Positions 33,789 through 41,368 are shown, counted from the first letter of the stretch. The stretch: 64,000 nucleotides of DNA from CADCWK01 sp964244115 (GCA_964244115.1 CAXTHM010000014.1:1-64000); one strand, 5' to 3'. The notes: generated by a model from the letters alone, not told the origin. Numbers and translations: made by a program.

Positions 33789-35033
33789 ATGCCGCCCCCG
33801 GTCGCCTTCCTGCCCTCTACCGAATCGATCGCCCCCGACCCCGCCGACCGTTACGCCCGGCAGCGGCTCCTGCCGTGGTGGGACCAGGACCGGCTGGCCG
33901 CGGCGCGGGTCGTCGTCGCTGGGGCCGGCGCCGTCGGTAACGAGGCGCTCAAGCTGCTCGCCCTCGTTGGTGTGGGCGAGATCGTCGTGGTCGATTTCGA
34001 CACCGTCTCGCCCTCGAACCTGAGCCGGACCGTCCTGTTCCGGGCCGAGGACGTCGGGCAGCCCAAGGCCGCGCTGGCCGCCCGCCGGACGAGGGAGATC
34101 AACCCGGAGGTCCACGTCGCCGCGATCGACGGGGACATCGGCCGCGACCTCGGGCTGGCAACGCTGGCTGGGGCCGACGTCGTCCTCGGCGGGCTGGACA
34201 GCATCAACGCCCGCTGGTCGCTGAACCGGCGCTGCCTCCAGGCCGGCGTCCCCTGGATCAACGCCGGGATCACCGCCTCCGATGTCCAGGTCAGCCGGCA
34301 CGTCCCCGGCGAGGGCGCCTGCTACGAGTGCACCTTCACCGAGGGGATGGCGCGGCGGTTCAACGCGCGCTCCTCCTGCACCGGGCTCGTCCGCCGGACG
34401 CCGGACCGGACGGTGCCGACGACCGCGATCGGCGCCTCGGTCGTCGCCGGGCTGATGGTCCACGACGCGCTCCGCTTCCTGCACGACCCGGCCACCGGGC
34501 TCCGGGCCGGCCAGCGCCAGACCCTCCTGCTGGATGGCTATCGCCAGTTCCTCGACGATCTGCCCGTCGACCCGGACTGCCCGGCCCACACCGACCCGGT
34601 CCGCGACTGGACCACGACCGACCGTGACCCGGCCACGACCTCGGCCCGGGCACTGGCCAGTACCGCCGGGCTGTCGGAGGCGACCTGGCTGGAGTTGACG
34701 TTCGAGCTCGTTCTGGGCTTCTCCTGCCCCGCTTGCGGCGTGACGGAGGATGTCGGGCGACCGACCGCCGCCGTCTACGAGGAGGAGATCCTCTGCCCGA
34801 CCTGCCGGCAGGAACGGATCGTCGCCCGTGGCACCCGTGTCCCGCTCGACGGCCCGCTCGCCGAACGGCCCCTGGCCAGCCTCGGCGTCCCGCCGCACGA
34901 TCTGGTCGCTGTCGGAATCGGCGACCGGGCCGGAACATGGCTGGAGACGGGCGGGGAGTCACCGTGGCGAACCATCCCGGACCGACCGACACAGCACCGA
35001 CCCGAAACCGTACCGACAGGAGCCCAGCGATGA
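33789..35033 (+). CDS. E1-like ThiF/UBA-type adenylyltransferase
   Basis: First gene of the ubiquitin-like operon, 414 residues. The Rossmann-like adenylation domain has the ATP loop VVVAGAGAVGNEA (45-50), the acidic D69/D71 in VVVDFDTV, R80 in SNLSR, K93 in GQPKA and D137 in LGGLDSINAR. These are the residues that E1, MoeB and ThiF use to adenylate the C-terminus of a Ubl. C197 in RSSCTG is a candidate thioester cysteine. Zinc-type pairs are CYEC (178-181), CPAC (313-316) and CPTC (336-339). GAAGGAG precedes the ATG; a TATCAT at 33723-33728 may be the -10. The TGA overlaps the Ubl start. Confidence 0.93.
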   Translation: MPPPVAFLPSTESIAPDPADRYARQRLLPWWDQDRLAAARVVVAGAGAVGNEALKLLALVGVGEIVVVDFDTVSPSNLSRTVLFRAEDVGQPKAALAARRTREINPEVHVAAIDGDIGRDLGLATLAGADVVLGGLDSINARWSLNRRCLQAGVPWINAGITASDVQVSRHVPGEGACYECTFTEGMARRFNARSSCTGLVRRTPDRTVPTTAIGASVVAGLMVHDALRFLHDPATGLRAGQRQTLLLDGYRQFLDDLPVDPDCPAHTDPVRDWTTTDRDPATTSARALASTAGLSEATWLELTFELVLGFSCPACGVTEDVGRPTAAVYEEEILCPTCRQERIVARGTRVPLDGPLAERPLASLGVPPHDLVAVGIGDRAGTWLETGGESPWRTIPDRPTQHRPETVPTGAQR

Positions 35034-35377
35034 CCGAGCCCATCCAGCAGCCCACCCCCGGCACCCCCAACGAGATGACGCTGAACATCCGGACCGCCAA
35101 TCGGGACCGCAAGGCCGAGATCGCCGTCGACCCGACCGTGACGGTCTCGGAGATCCTCGAAGCCGCCATGCAGAACTGGGCCCTGCCGACGGACTACGAC
35201 TACGTCGTCCGCAGCGACCGCCTCGGGACCCAGCTCCGCCCCTCGGCGACGCTGATCGGCAGCGGCGTCCGCGAGGGCGACATCCTCGAGATCCAGCCGA
35301 TCGCCGACGCCGGCAGCTCGGCCGGTCGGCAGGTCCTGCTCTGGCTGGACCCGGTCGGAGCCTGCCCGTGGGCGTGA
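35030..35377 (+). CDS. Ubiquitin-like beta-grasp protein
   Basis: A 115-residue protein. A flexible N-terminus of 15 residues precedes a beta-grasp domain at about 16-91: MTLNIRTANRDRKAEIAVDP, then TVSEILEAAMQNWALP and VVRSDRLGTQLRPSATL, ending GVREGDILEIQPI. It resembles YukD/EsaB-type and other bacterial Ubls. The chain does not end in Gly-Gly. A 24-residue tail (ADAGSSAGRQVLLWLDPVG, then ACPWA) follows the fold. If it is conjugated, the tail would have to be trimmed, perhaps by the operon's JAMM peptidase, or a non-GG end used. It is coupled to the E1 gene by ATGA and to the E2 gene by TGATG. Confidence 0.88.
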   Translation: MTEPIQQPTPGTPNEMTLNIRTANRDRKAEIAVDPTVTVSEILEAAMQNWALPTDYDYVVRSDRLGTQLRPSATLIGSGVREGDILEIQPIADAGSSAGRQVLLWLDPVGACPWA

Positions 35378-35895
35378 TGATCCGCCGGCGGCAGGCCGAC
35401 CTCGAACGGCTCCGCGAACTGGCGGCGGCCAACCCCGGCCGGATCGAGATCGTCGCCGTCGAGGGCGAGCCCCCGACGATGATCCGCTTCCGGCTCACCT
35501 GCCAGAGCATCACCGAGCTGTCCGCATCGGGCCAGCCCACCCTCGGCGGCAGCCACCTCCTCCGGGTCCACTTCGGCCAGCGCTACCCGCTGGAGCCGCC
35601 GCTGGTCTACGTCGAGTCGCCGATCGCCAACCCGCACGTCTTCCCGACCACCCGGCGGATCTGCATCGGCGCCGCCTGGATCCCGTCGGAGACGCTCGAC
35701 CTGTTCACCCAGCGCGTCTGGGCGATCCTGGCCTGGGACCCGCAGGTGATCGACCCCGGCAGCCCGGCCAACATGACCGCGCTGAAGTGGTCCGAGGACC
35801 ACCGGGACCGCCTGCCGATCGAGCCGACCCGCCTCCGGAACGCCGGGACCCTCGTGCAGGTCGACGCCAAACCGCGCCTGAGCTGGCGGGGCTAG
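35377..35895 (+). CDS. E2-like ubiquitin-conjugating fold protein
   Basis: A 172-residue UBC-fold protein. The pattern after the central sheet is diagnostic: FGQRYPLEPPLVYVESPI, then NPHVFPTTRRICIGAAW, with C96 in RICIG at the catalytic position and the P-H-V segment nearby. Helices follow (LDLFTQRVWAILAWDPQVID). It would take the activated Ubl from the E1 as a thioester and pass it to a target lysine. ATG 35377 shares a base with the TGA of the Ubl gene; a GTG three bases earlier is also possible. A gap of 128 bases with a family A repeat separates it from the JAMM gene. Confidence 0.9.
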   Translation: MIRRRQADLERLRELAAANPGRIEIVAVEGEPPTMIRFRLTCQSITELSASGQPTLGGSHLLRVHFGQRYPLEPPLVYVESPIANPHVFPTTRRICIGAAWIPSETLDLFTQRVWAILAWDPQVIDPGSPANMTALKWSEDHRDRLPIEPTRLRNAGTLVQVDAKPRLSWRG

Positions 35896-35924
35896 ACGCG
35901 GACGGGCGGCTCGACGGACAACGA

Positions 35925-35990
35925 TCGTAGGGTCACGGGCTTGCCCTGACCGGTCGCCGCAGCGGCCATCGCCCCGCAGGGCGATAATTA
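35925..35990 (+). repeat. Family A palindromic repeat, copy 7, inside the Ubl operon
   Basis: GTAGGGTCACGGGCTTGCCC, GGTCGCCGCAGCGGCC and ATCGCCCCGCAGGGCGAT. It lies between the E2 and JAMM genes and ends about 34 bases before the latter's start. The two hairpins could separate the expression levels of the proximal and distal halves of the operon. Confidence 0.8.
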
Positions 35991-36023
35991 TTGGCCGGGC
36001 GGCCAGAGGCGGAGGACAGGTCG

Positions 36024-36809
36024 ATGGTCGCGTGGAAGAGCACAACCGAGTTCAGCCCGGAGCCCCTCGACCTGGCTGCCTACGCCGCGGCCCATCACCT
36101 CGCCCTGCCGGAGACGGATAACGCGATCGGGCCGACCGACCCGGTCCTCGTCATCGACCACGCCGCCTGGGAGGCGCTCTGGGACCACGCCCGGTCGGCC
36201 GACGTCGAGGTCGGCGGGCTGCTGGTCGGCGAGGTCTTTCGGGATACGGCGACTGACCGACCGGTCACGATCGTCCGGGGCGCGATCCCGGCCATTGGCG
36301 GAGCGTCGTCCGCCGTCAGCTTCACCTTCACGCCGGACGCGTGGGACCACCTCACCGCCGCGCGTGACCACTCGTGGCCGGAGCTGATCACCGTCGGCTG
36401 GTTCCACACCCACCCCAACCTCGGCGTCTTCTACTCTGGGACCGACCGCAACACGCAGCACGCCTTCTTCAACCGCCCCTGGAACGTCGGTATCGTCGTC
36501 GACCCGCTGGCGCTCTCGGATCAGGTCGGGCTGTTCGTCGGCGCCCACAGTCGCCGCATCCCGGCCTCGGACCTCGTCGTCGCACCGGAGCTGATTGCCG
36601 TCGCACGGCAGCCGGTCGCCGGTGCACGGGTGCCCGCCGCGCCGGTCCCGGAGCCGATCCGTCCCGTCCCGACGCCGATCCGCCCGACGATCCGCACCGT
36701 CTGGGACACCTACGGCTCGCGAGTCGCGGCGGCGGCGGCCGGAGCGGCAGTCGCCGTCGTGGCGGTGGCCGCGACCGAATGGGTCCGCTCGCAGCGCAGG
36801 GAACCGTAG
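36024..36809 (+). CDS. JAB/JAMM-domain isopeptidase with C-terminal membrane anchor
   Basis: A 261-residue metalloprotease of the Mov34/JAB fold. The JAMM site is complete: E62 in VEVGGLLVGE, H128 and H130 in GWFHTHPNLG, S138 and D141 in FYSGTDRN. Family members remove ubiquitin-like proteins from targets or trim Ubl precursors. A Pro-rich linker (about 200-225) leads to one hydrophobic helix (VAAAAAGAAVAVVAVAA, 234-250) and a short basic tail, so the enzyme is probably tethered to the cytoplasmic membrane. ATG 36024 is chosen because GGAGG lies upstream. The next gene starts right after its TAG. Confidence 0.93.
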   Translation: MVAWKSTTEFSPEPLDLAAYAAAHHLALPETDNAIGPTDPVLVIDHAAWEALWDHARSADVEVGGLLVGEVFRDTATDRPVTIVRGAIPAIGGASSAVSFTFTPDAWDHLTAARDHSWPELITVGWFHTHPNLGVFYSGTDRNTQHAFFNRPWNVGIVVDPLALSDQVGLFVGAHSRRIPASDLVVAPELIAVARQPVAGARVPAAPVPEPIRPVPTPIRPTIRTVWDTYGSRVAAAAAGAAVAVVAVAATEWVRSQRREP

Positions 36810-37850
36810 ATGAGCGAGCGCGCCGAGCAGATCTCCTATCTGCAACGCCTGATCGACCGGATGACCGGCCGGTCGGCGGCGGCACACGAGGCGGCCAGTG
36901 AACCCGCCCATCTGCTCACGCCCGACCCGCGCGAGTCCCAGCAGCGCCACGGCGACCGGCCCCGGACACCCGGCTCCCGCCCACCATCCCGAACGCCGGC
37001 GTCAACGCCGAGAGCGCTGGAATCCCGCACGCCGGAGCGCATGGCCCGGCCGACCCCGTCGACGATCTCGTGGGGCGGGGCGGCGGGTCCGTCCGTGCTC
37101 GACGACCCGCTCCACTTCATCGGCCAGACAGACCCGCTCGAAGGGACCGCCCTGCTGGCCGGGGAGCAGGTCTCGGTCTGCACCCGCTGCGGCGCGGCCT
37201 ATCACCTCGCGACGATGAGCTTCATCCGCGGCGCGACCGGCGGCGCCTGCGTCAGTTGCGGCACCGCCGGGCTGTTCCAGACCCTGACGCTGGAGGCCGG
37301 CGCCCAGACCATCGCCGCCCCGCCACCGCCGGTCATCACGATCCCGGTCGCGAACGAGCGCAAACCCATCCGTCCGACCCCTACCGCCGCGCCGCCCCGT
37401 GACGCCGCCGGCCGGCCGATCATCCAGCTCCATCAGGTCCGCGACCACATCGGCGAGGAGGTCGCCTTCGAGGGCCGCGTCCTCCGGGTCCATCTCACCG
37501 GCGGCGGGGCCTACTTCCTCTACTTCGAGCGGGCGGCCCGGGTGCTCGACGGCTTCCGGGCCGTGATCCGGCCGCGGGACATCTTCCACTGGGAGATCGA
37601 GGGGCTCGTCCCGCCCGACGCCTACCCGGACCAGTGGGTCCGGATCGCGGGGCGGATCGTCGACGACCCGCGCTGGCAACTGGAGATCCTGATCCAGCGG
37701 CCGGAGTCGATCCAGATCCTCGACGGCCCGACCGAGTCGGCCGGCTGGCGCCCGGACGACGGGCTGATCCCGGACATCCCGGCCCCGCTGCTGTCCGACG
37801 CCCCGGCCATGAAGTCGGAACCAGCCGCCCGGGTCCGCTGGCTGGATTGA
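36810..37850 (+). CDS. Zinc-binding (treble-clef/RING-like) and OB-fold protein, E3 candidate
   Basis: A 346-residue soluble protein that does not match a family I can name. After a disordered Pro/Arg/Ser region (20-90), a zinc site is visible: C124-x2-C127, H132 in GAAYHLA, C147-x2-C150. That CxxC-x4-H then CxxC spacing resembles bacterial treble-clef or RING-like fingers. A Pro-rich linker leads to a C-terminal domain at about 200-305 with an OB-fold look (HIGEEVAFEGRVLRVHLTGG; QWVRIAGRIVDDPRWQLEIL). It starts directly after the JAMM stop codon. Its place in the operon makes an adaptor or E3-like role attractive, but this is inference. Confidence 0.7.
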   Translation: MSERAEQISYLQRLIDRMTGRSAAAHEAASEPAHLLTPDPRESQQRHGDRPRTPGSRPPSRTPASTPRALESRTPERMARPTPSTISWGGAAGPSVLDDPLHFIGQTDPLEGTALLAGEQVSVCTRCGAAYHLATMSFIRGATGGACVSCGTAGLFQTLTLEAGAQTIAAPPPPVITIPVANERKPIRPTPTAAPPRDAAGRPIIQLHQVRDHIGEEVAFEGRVLRVHLTGGGAYFLYFERAARVLDGFRAVIRPRDIFHWEIEGLVPPDAYPDQWVRIAGRIVDDPRWQLEILIQRPESIQILDGPTESAGWRPDDGLIPDIPAPLLSDAPAMKSEPAARVRWLD

Positions 37851-37894
37851 CCCGAACTGCCGAACGGCGCCATCGTGACCAAGGGAGCCAGACG

Positions 37895-38683
37895 ATGCAA
37901 CCGAAACCGGCGCACCTCGAAGCACGCTACGGCGAGCAGTTCTCCGACCAGTCGGTCGTGGACGCCTACGGGCTCCGGCCGCCCTACCCCGATGGCGTCA
38001 TCGACCTACTCGCCGACCTCGCCGGTCCGACGGGGGCCGTGCTCGACCTCGGCTGCGGGACCGGCGAGATCACCCGCCGCCTCGCCGGGCGCGTCGGCCG
38101 GATCGACGCGGTCGACCCGTCGGCGGCGATGCTTGTCAGGGCCCGGTCGTTGCCTGGCGGGGACCAAGCGAACCTGTCCTGGATCCACGGAGCGGCCGAA
38201 GATGCTCCGTTCGACCCGCCGTACGACCTCGTCTGCGCCGCCGCCGCGCTCCACTGGATGGACTGGGCGGTCGTCCTGCCCAGAATCCGGGCGGCGCTGA
38301 CCCCGTCCGGTCCGCTGGCGATCGTTGGGGACGGCGTGGCTACCGTCCCCTGGGCCGCCGACGCGCAGGTCGTGATCGATCGATATTCGACCAACCGGGA
38401 TTACCGTCCCTACAATCTGCAAGCAGAACTCGAGCAGCGCGGACTCTTCCGCGAGACCGGCCGCTACCGCTCCGAGCCGGTCCCGTTCGACCAGACGATA
38501 TATGATTACGTCAACAGCTATCACGCTCGCAATGGCTTCTCCCGCGACCGGATGGACCCGGCCAAAGCCGACGCCTTCGACCGCGAGCTGACCGCCATCG
38601 TCGCCTCACACGTCACCGGCGATACCGTCCGGCTCATGGTCTTCGGCGCCATCGTCTGGGGCATCCCCGGACCCGCCGATTGA
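37895..38683 (+). CDS. SAM-dependent class I methyltransferase
   Basis: A 262-residue methyltransferase. The SAM-binding motif I is AVLDLGCGTGEITRRLAG, followed by the acidic end of strand two (IDAVDPSAAMLVRA). Motif II-like DLVCAAAALHWMDW is typical of the UbiE/Methyltransf_11 branch that acts on small molecules. The start codon is preceded by AAGGGAG. It is 44 bases after the zinc/OB gene and 96 before the ClpA-like gene, all in one direction. It may be part of the system or a passenger; no link to Ubl chemistry is known to me. Confidence 0.88.
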   Translation: MQPKPAHLEARYGEQFSDQSVVDAYGLRPPYPDGVIDLLADLAGPTGAVLDLGCGTGEITRRLAGRVGRIDAVDPSAAMLVRARSLPGGDQANLSWIHGAAEDAPFDPPYDLVCAAAALHWMDWAVVLPRIRAALTPSGPLAIVGDGVATVPWAADAQVVIDRYSTNRDYRPYNLQAELEQRGLFRETGRYRSEPVPFDQTIYDYVNSYHARNGFSRDRMDPAKADAFDRELTAIVASHVTGDTVRLMVFGAIVWGIPGPAD

Positions 38684-38779
38684 TCTCCCCTACCCCACAG
38701 ACATCCCTTCGCCAGGCGCCCCTTTCCATCGCATCACCCCGACGGCGGCCCGGCTAGTGGCCCCGTCACAGGAGCGCAG

Positions 38780-40837
38780 ATGAGCGACGACCCCACCGAT
38801 CCCCAGGACGACAGCGCGACCGGCGCCGAGCCGGAACTGTCCAACAACGACGGCGGCATCGGCCGTCCGCCACCCCGAACCCCGCGCCCGCCCCGCCTCG
38901 ACGAGCGTCGCGGCGGCCTACGCGGACCCAATGGCCGGATCATCCCGCCGGGCGGCTCCGGGCCGGGCCGGAATGGCCCCCCGGTCCCGACCGTCCGCTT
39001 CCTCACCGGGCAGGGTCAGGCCGACGGCGACCGGACCGAGCGCGAGGGCGACGAGCCCGACGAGCCGACCAGCACGACGCCGCTGCTCGATGCGGCGGGC
39101 CGCGACCTGACCGCCCTGGCCCGAGCCGGCGAGCTACCGGACATCGTCGGCCGCGACCCCCAGATCCTCCAGCTCGCCCAGACGCTGCTCCGCCATGACC
39201 GCCCCGCGCCGCTCCTGATCGGCGAGTCCGGCATCGGGCGGACGGCGATCGTCGAGGGGCTCGCCGTCCGGGCCGTCGCCGAGGGGGCCGACCCGCGGCT
39301 GGCGAAGCTCCGGATCGTCCAGCTCTCGCTCGACCAGATGGGCGGCGACGCGATGATCCGTCCCCGGATGGCGAACCGCTTCGGCGCCGTTCTGGAAGAG
39401 GTCGTCGCCCACCCGGATACGGTCCTGTTCATCGACGGGCTGCACCTGCTGCTCGGCGGGACCCCGATCGAGATCGTCCCGGCCGACGTGCTGCGCGGCT
39501 TCCTCAACCAGCACGCCGGCCAGATGATCGGCACGACGACGCCGAAGATCGCCGAGGCGATGCTGAGCCCGCAGCGCGAGCTCGCCCCGTCGCTGATGCC
39601 GATCACCGTCGGCGAGCTCTCGGAAGAGGATGCCCGGACGCTACTGACCCGGCAGGCCGGTGCCTACGCCGCCCACCATGACGTCGAGATCGGTCCGGAC
39701 GCGATCGAGGCCGCCCTCGCCCTCAGCATCCGCTACGTCTCCCAGGGCTGGTTGCCGCGCAAGGCCAGCGAGCTGCTCGACATCGCCGCCAGCCAGCGCA
39801 GCCTGCCCCTGCTGACCGGCCGGGCGAACGGCGAGCGTCCCGTCGTGACGCCGGAGGCGATCGCCGCCGCACTCCACGCCCGCTGGGGGATCACCGCCCC
39901 GAGCTGGGACGCCGCCCAGGAGCACAGTGAGCCGACCCCGCTGGCCGCGCCGGCGGACCTCGCCGAGCGGCTGGCCGAACGCATCCTCGGGCAGCCCGAG
40001 GCGATCGGCGCCATGACCGACGCCGTCCGCGTCGCCGCCCTCGGGCTCCGCACGACCGACCGGCCCCGGGCCGTGATGCTGTTCGGCGGCCCGACCGGCG
40101 TCGGCAAGACGGCCCTCGCCCGGAACCTGGCCTCGGCCCTGTTCGGCTCCGAAGAGGCGCTGCTCCGGATCGACATGAGCGAGTTCCAGCAGCAGCACGT
40201 CATCGCCCGGCTACTCGGGGCGCCCCCCGGCTTCGTCGGCTACAACGACGGCGGCCAGCTCTCCCGCTTCCTCCGCGCCCACCCGGAGAGCGTCATCCTG
40301 CTCGATGAGATCGAGAAGGCCCACCCGCAGGCGCTCGACATCTTCCTCCAGCTCTTCGACGCCGGCCGGATCACCGATGGCCACGGCCAGATCCTCGACG
40401 CCCGCCACGCCGTCTTCATCATGACGACCAACCTCCCGATGAGCGACAACCACGTCACCCTCCGGGCTCGGCTGCGACCGGAGTTCCTCAACCGGATCGA
40501 CCGGATCGTCCAGTTCCGGGCCCTGGAACTGGAGGACCTCGAGCGGATCGCGTTGATGCGGCTGGAGACGCTGACCGCCCAGCTCCGCGCCCGGCAGATC
40601 ATCCTGCGGGTCACGCCGGACGCCCTGACCGCCCTGGCCCGGCCGGAGTCCGACGGGCGGGCTGCCAACGGTCGCACGGTCGAGCGCCGGCTGGACCAGG
40701 AGGTGGCCGGGCGGGTCGCCGAGTGGGCCGCGCTGCTGACCGGGATGGCGCCGGGCCAGCCGGTCGTCCTGACGCTGGAGGCCACCGCGACCGGCACCCG
40801 CGTCAGCCCGCCGGGGATGCTCGACGTCAACGCCTGA
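38780..40837 (+). CDS. ClpA/ClpB-like double-AAA ATPase with inactive first domain
   Basis: A 685-residue Hsp100-type protein. The N-terminal 100 residues are disordered and Pro/Gly-rich, with no Clp-N domain. D1 (about 120-370) has the fold but reads GESGIGRT (148-155) where GxxGxGKT is expected, and VLFIDG (215-220) where VLFIDE is expected, so both the Walker A Lys and Walker B Glu are lost. D2 (about 395-600) is intact: GGPTGVGKT (436-444), VILLDE (505-510), pore segment GFVGYNDGG, and sensor RPEFLNRID. No M-domain or IGF/IGL ClpP loop is seen. It probably unfolds proteins, plausibly Ubl-tagged ones. It is the last gene before the terminator. Confidence 0.92.
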   Translation: MSDDPTDPQDDSATGAEPELSNNDGGIGRPPPRTPRPPRLDERRGGLRGPNGRIIPPGGSGPGRNGPPVPTVRFLTGQGQADGDRTEREGDEPDEPTSTTPLLDAAGRDLTALARAGELPDIVGRDPQILQLAQTLLRHDRPAPLLIGESGIGRTAIVEGLAVRAVAEGADPRLAKLRIVQLSLDQMGGDAMIRPRMANRFGAVLEEVVAHPDTVLFIDGLHLLLGGTPIEIVPADVLRGFLNQHAGQMIGTTTPKIAEAMLSPQRELAPSLMPITVGELSEEDARTLLTRQAGAYAAHHDVEIGPDAIEAALALSIRYVSQGWLPRKASELLDIAASQRSLPLLTGRANGERPVVTPEAIAAALHARWGITAPSWDAAQEHSEPTPLAAPADLAERLAERILGQPEAIGAMTDAVRVAALGLRTTDRPRAVMLFGGPTGVGKTALARNLASALFGSEEALLRIDMSEFQQQHVIARLLGAPPGFVGYNDGGQLSRFLRAHPESVILLDEIEKAHPQALDIFLQLFDAGRITDGHGQILDARHAVFIMTTNLPMSDNHVTLRARLRPEFLNRIDRIVQFRALELEDLERIALMRLETLTAQLRARQIILRVTPDALTALARPESDGRAANGRTVERRLDQEVAGRVAEWAALLTGMAPGQPVVLTLEATATGTRVSPPGMLDVNA

Positions 40838-40856
40838 GCCGACCCGTTGACGAACC

Positions 40857-40892
40857 ACCAGACGGCGCGACCCCGGGGTCGCGCCGTCTGGT
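40857..40892 (+). terminator. Intrinsic terminator of the Ubl operon
   Basis: A perfect 36-base palindrome: ACCAGACGGCGCGACCCC and its complement directly adjoin. It begins 19 bases after the ClpA-like stop. There is no long T-tract, but the stem is the strongest in the region. Confidence 0.85.
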
Positions 40893-40947
40893 ATGCTGCG
40901 CGGACATCGCCTCGCTCGCGCCGGGCCGCATCATGATCATTGCAAGG

Positions 40948-40979
40948 GAGACCCATCGACCGTCCGTCGGATGGGTCTC
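40948..40979 (+). promoter_or_regulatory. Hairpin in a putative structured leader
   Basis: GAGACCCATCGAC pairs with GTC-G-GATGGGTCTC (13 base pairs, one bulge, loop CGTCC). The ATCGAC of the left arm could instead pair with GTCGAT at 40980-40985, giving mutually exclusive folds as in attenuators. It is followed by a mini-ORF with a strong ribosome binding site. Confidence 0.4.
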
Positions 40980-41096
40980 GTCGATCCTGGTCGGCGGCCG
41001 TCGCGACGCATCCCTCCGATGCCGGGCGCCAGCCCCCGCCATCTCACCCCACACTCCCCGGCCAGTTCGCGGAGCACGCACGAAGGAGATGCCCTG

Positions 41097-41123
41097 ATGA
41101 ACCCAATGGTGATCCCCCGCTAG
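41097..41123 (+). CDS. Possible 8-codon leader peptide
   Basis: ATG to TAG encoding MNPMVIPR, seven bases after GAAGGAGAT, one of the best ribosome binding sites in the window. It is downstream of the hairpin at 40948-40979 and 444 bases before the first GNAT gene. It could be a leader peptide of an attenuated transcript, or chance. In the rest of the 40838-41567 gap only a family A repeat is seen. Confidence 0.3.
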   Translation: MNPMVIPR

Positions 41124-41283
41124 ATCGTGGCCCGGTCCGGCCATTCACATCCGGACCGAACGAGCTATCACCCGGAAGACGGCCAGATCCGTTGTCGGAG
41201 CCCACCTACGGTCGCCGGCAGGGATCCGTGCGCCCTGTTGCAGCGGTCCATTCATCGTAGCGTCCCATGTGGTCGCCCGGTTC

Positions 41284-41368
41284 TTGTCGGGGCGAAGCTT
41301 GCGAGTCCGGCCGCCGCAGCGGCCATCGCCCCGCAGGGCGATAACCGGTGTTCCGGGTTCAACCGTGT
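41284..41368 (+). repeat. Family A palindromic repeat, copy 8 (near-consensus)
   Basis: TTGTCGGGGCGAAGCTTGCG, GGCCGCCGCAGCGGCC and ATCGCCCCGCAGGGCGAT, then AACCGGTGTTCCGGGTTCAA. It carries the CCGCAGCGG variant of the first hairpin. Confidence 0.85.

Noticed and set aside
33789..40837. Type II CBASS or ESX/type VII secretion context for the E1, E2, JAMM and YukD-like genes
   Set aside because: No CD-NTase or effector gene, and no EccC/FtsK-type ATPase or WXG100 gene, is found in the neighbourhood.
41284..41368. The GGGTTCAACC string as a tRNA T-arm or attachment site
   Set aside because: The same string occurs at the edge of several family A repeats and has no acceptor stem or integrase nearby.
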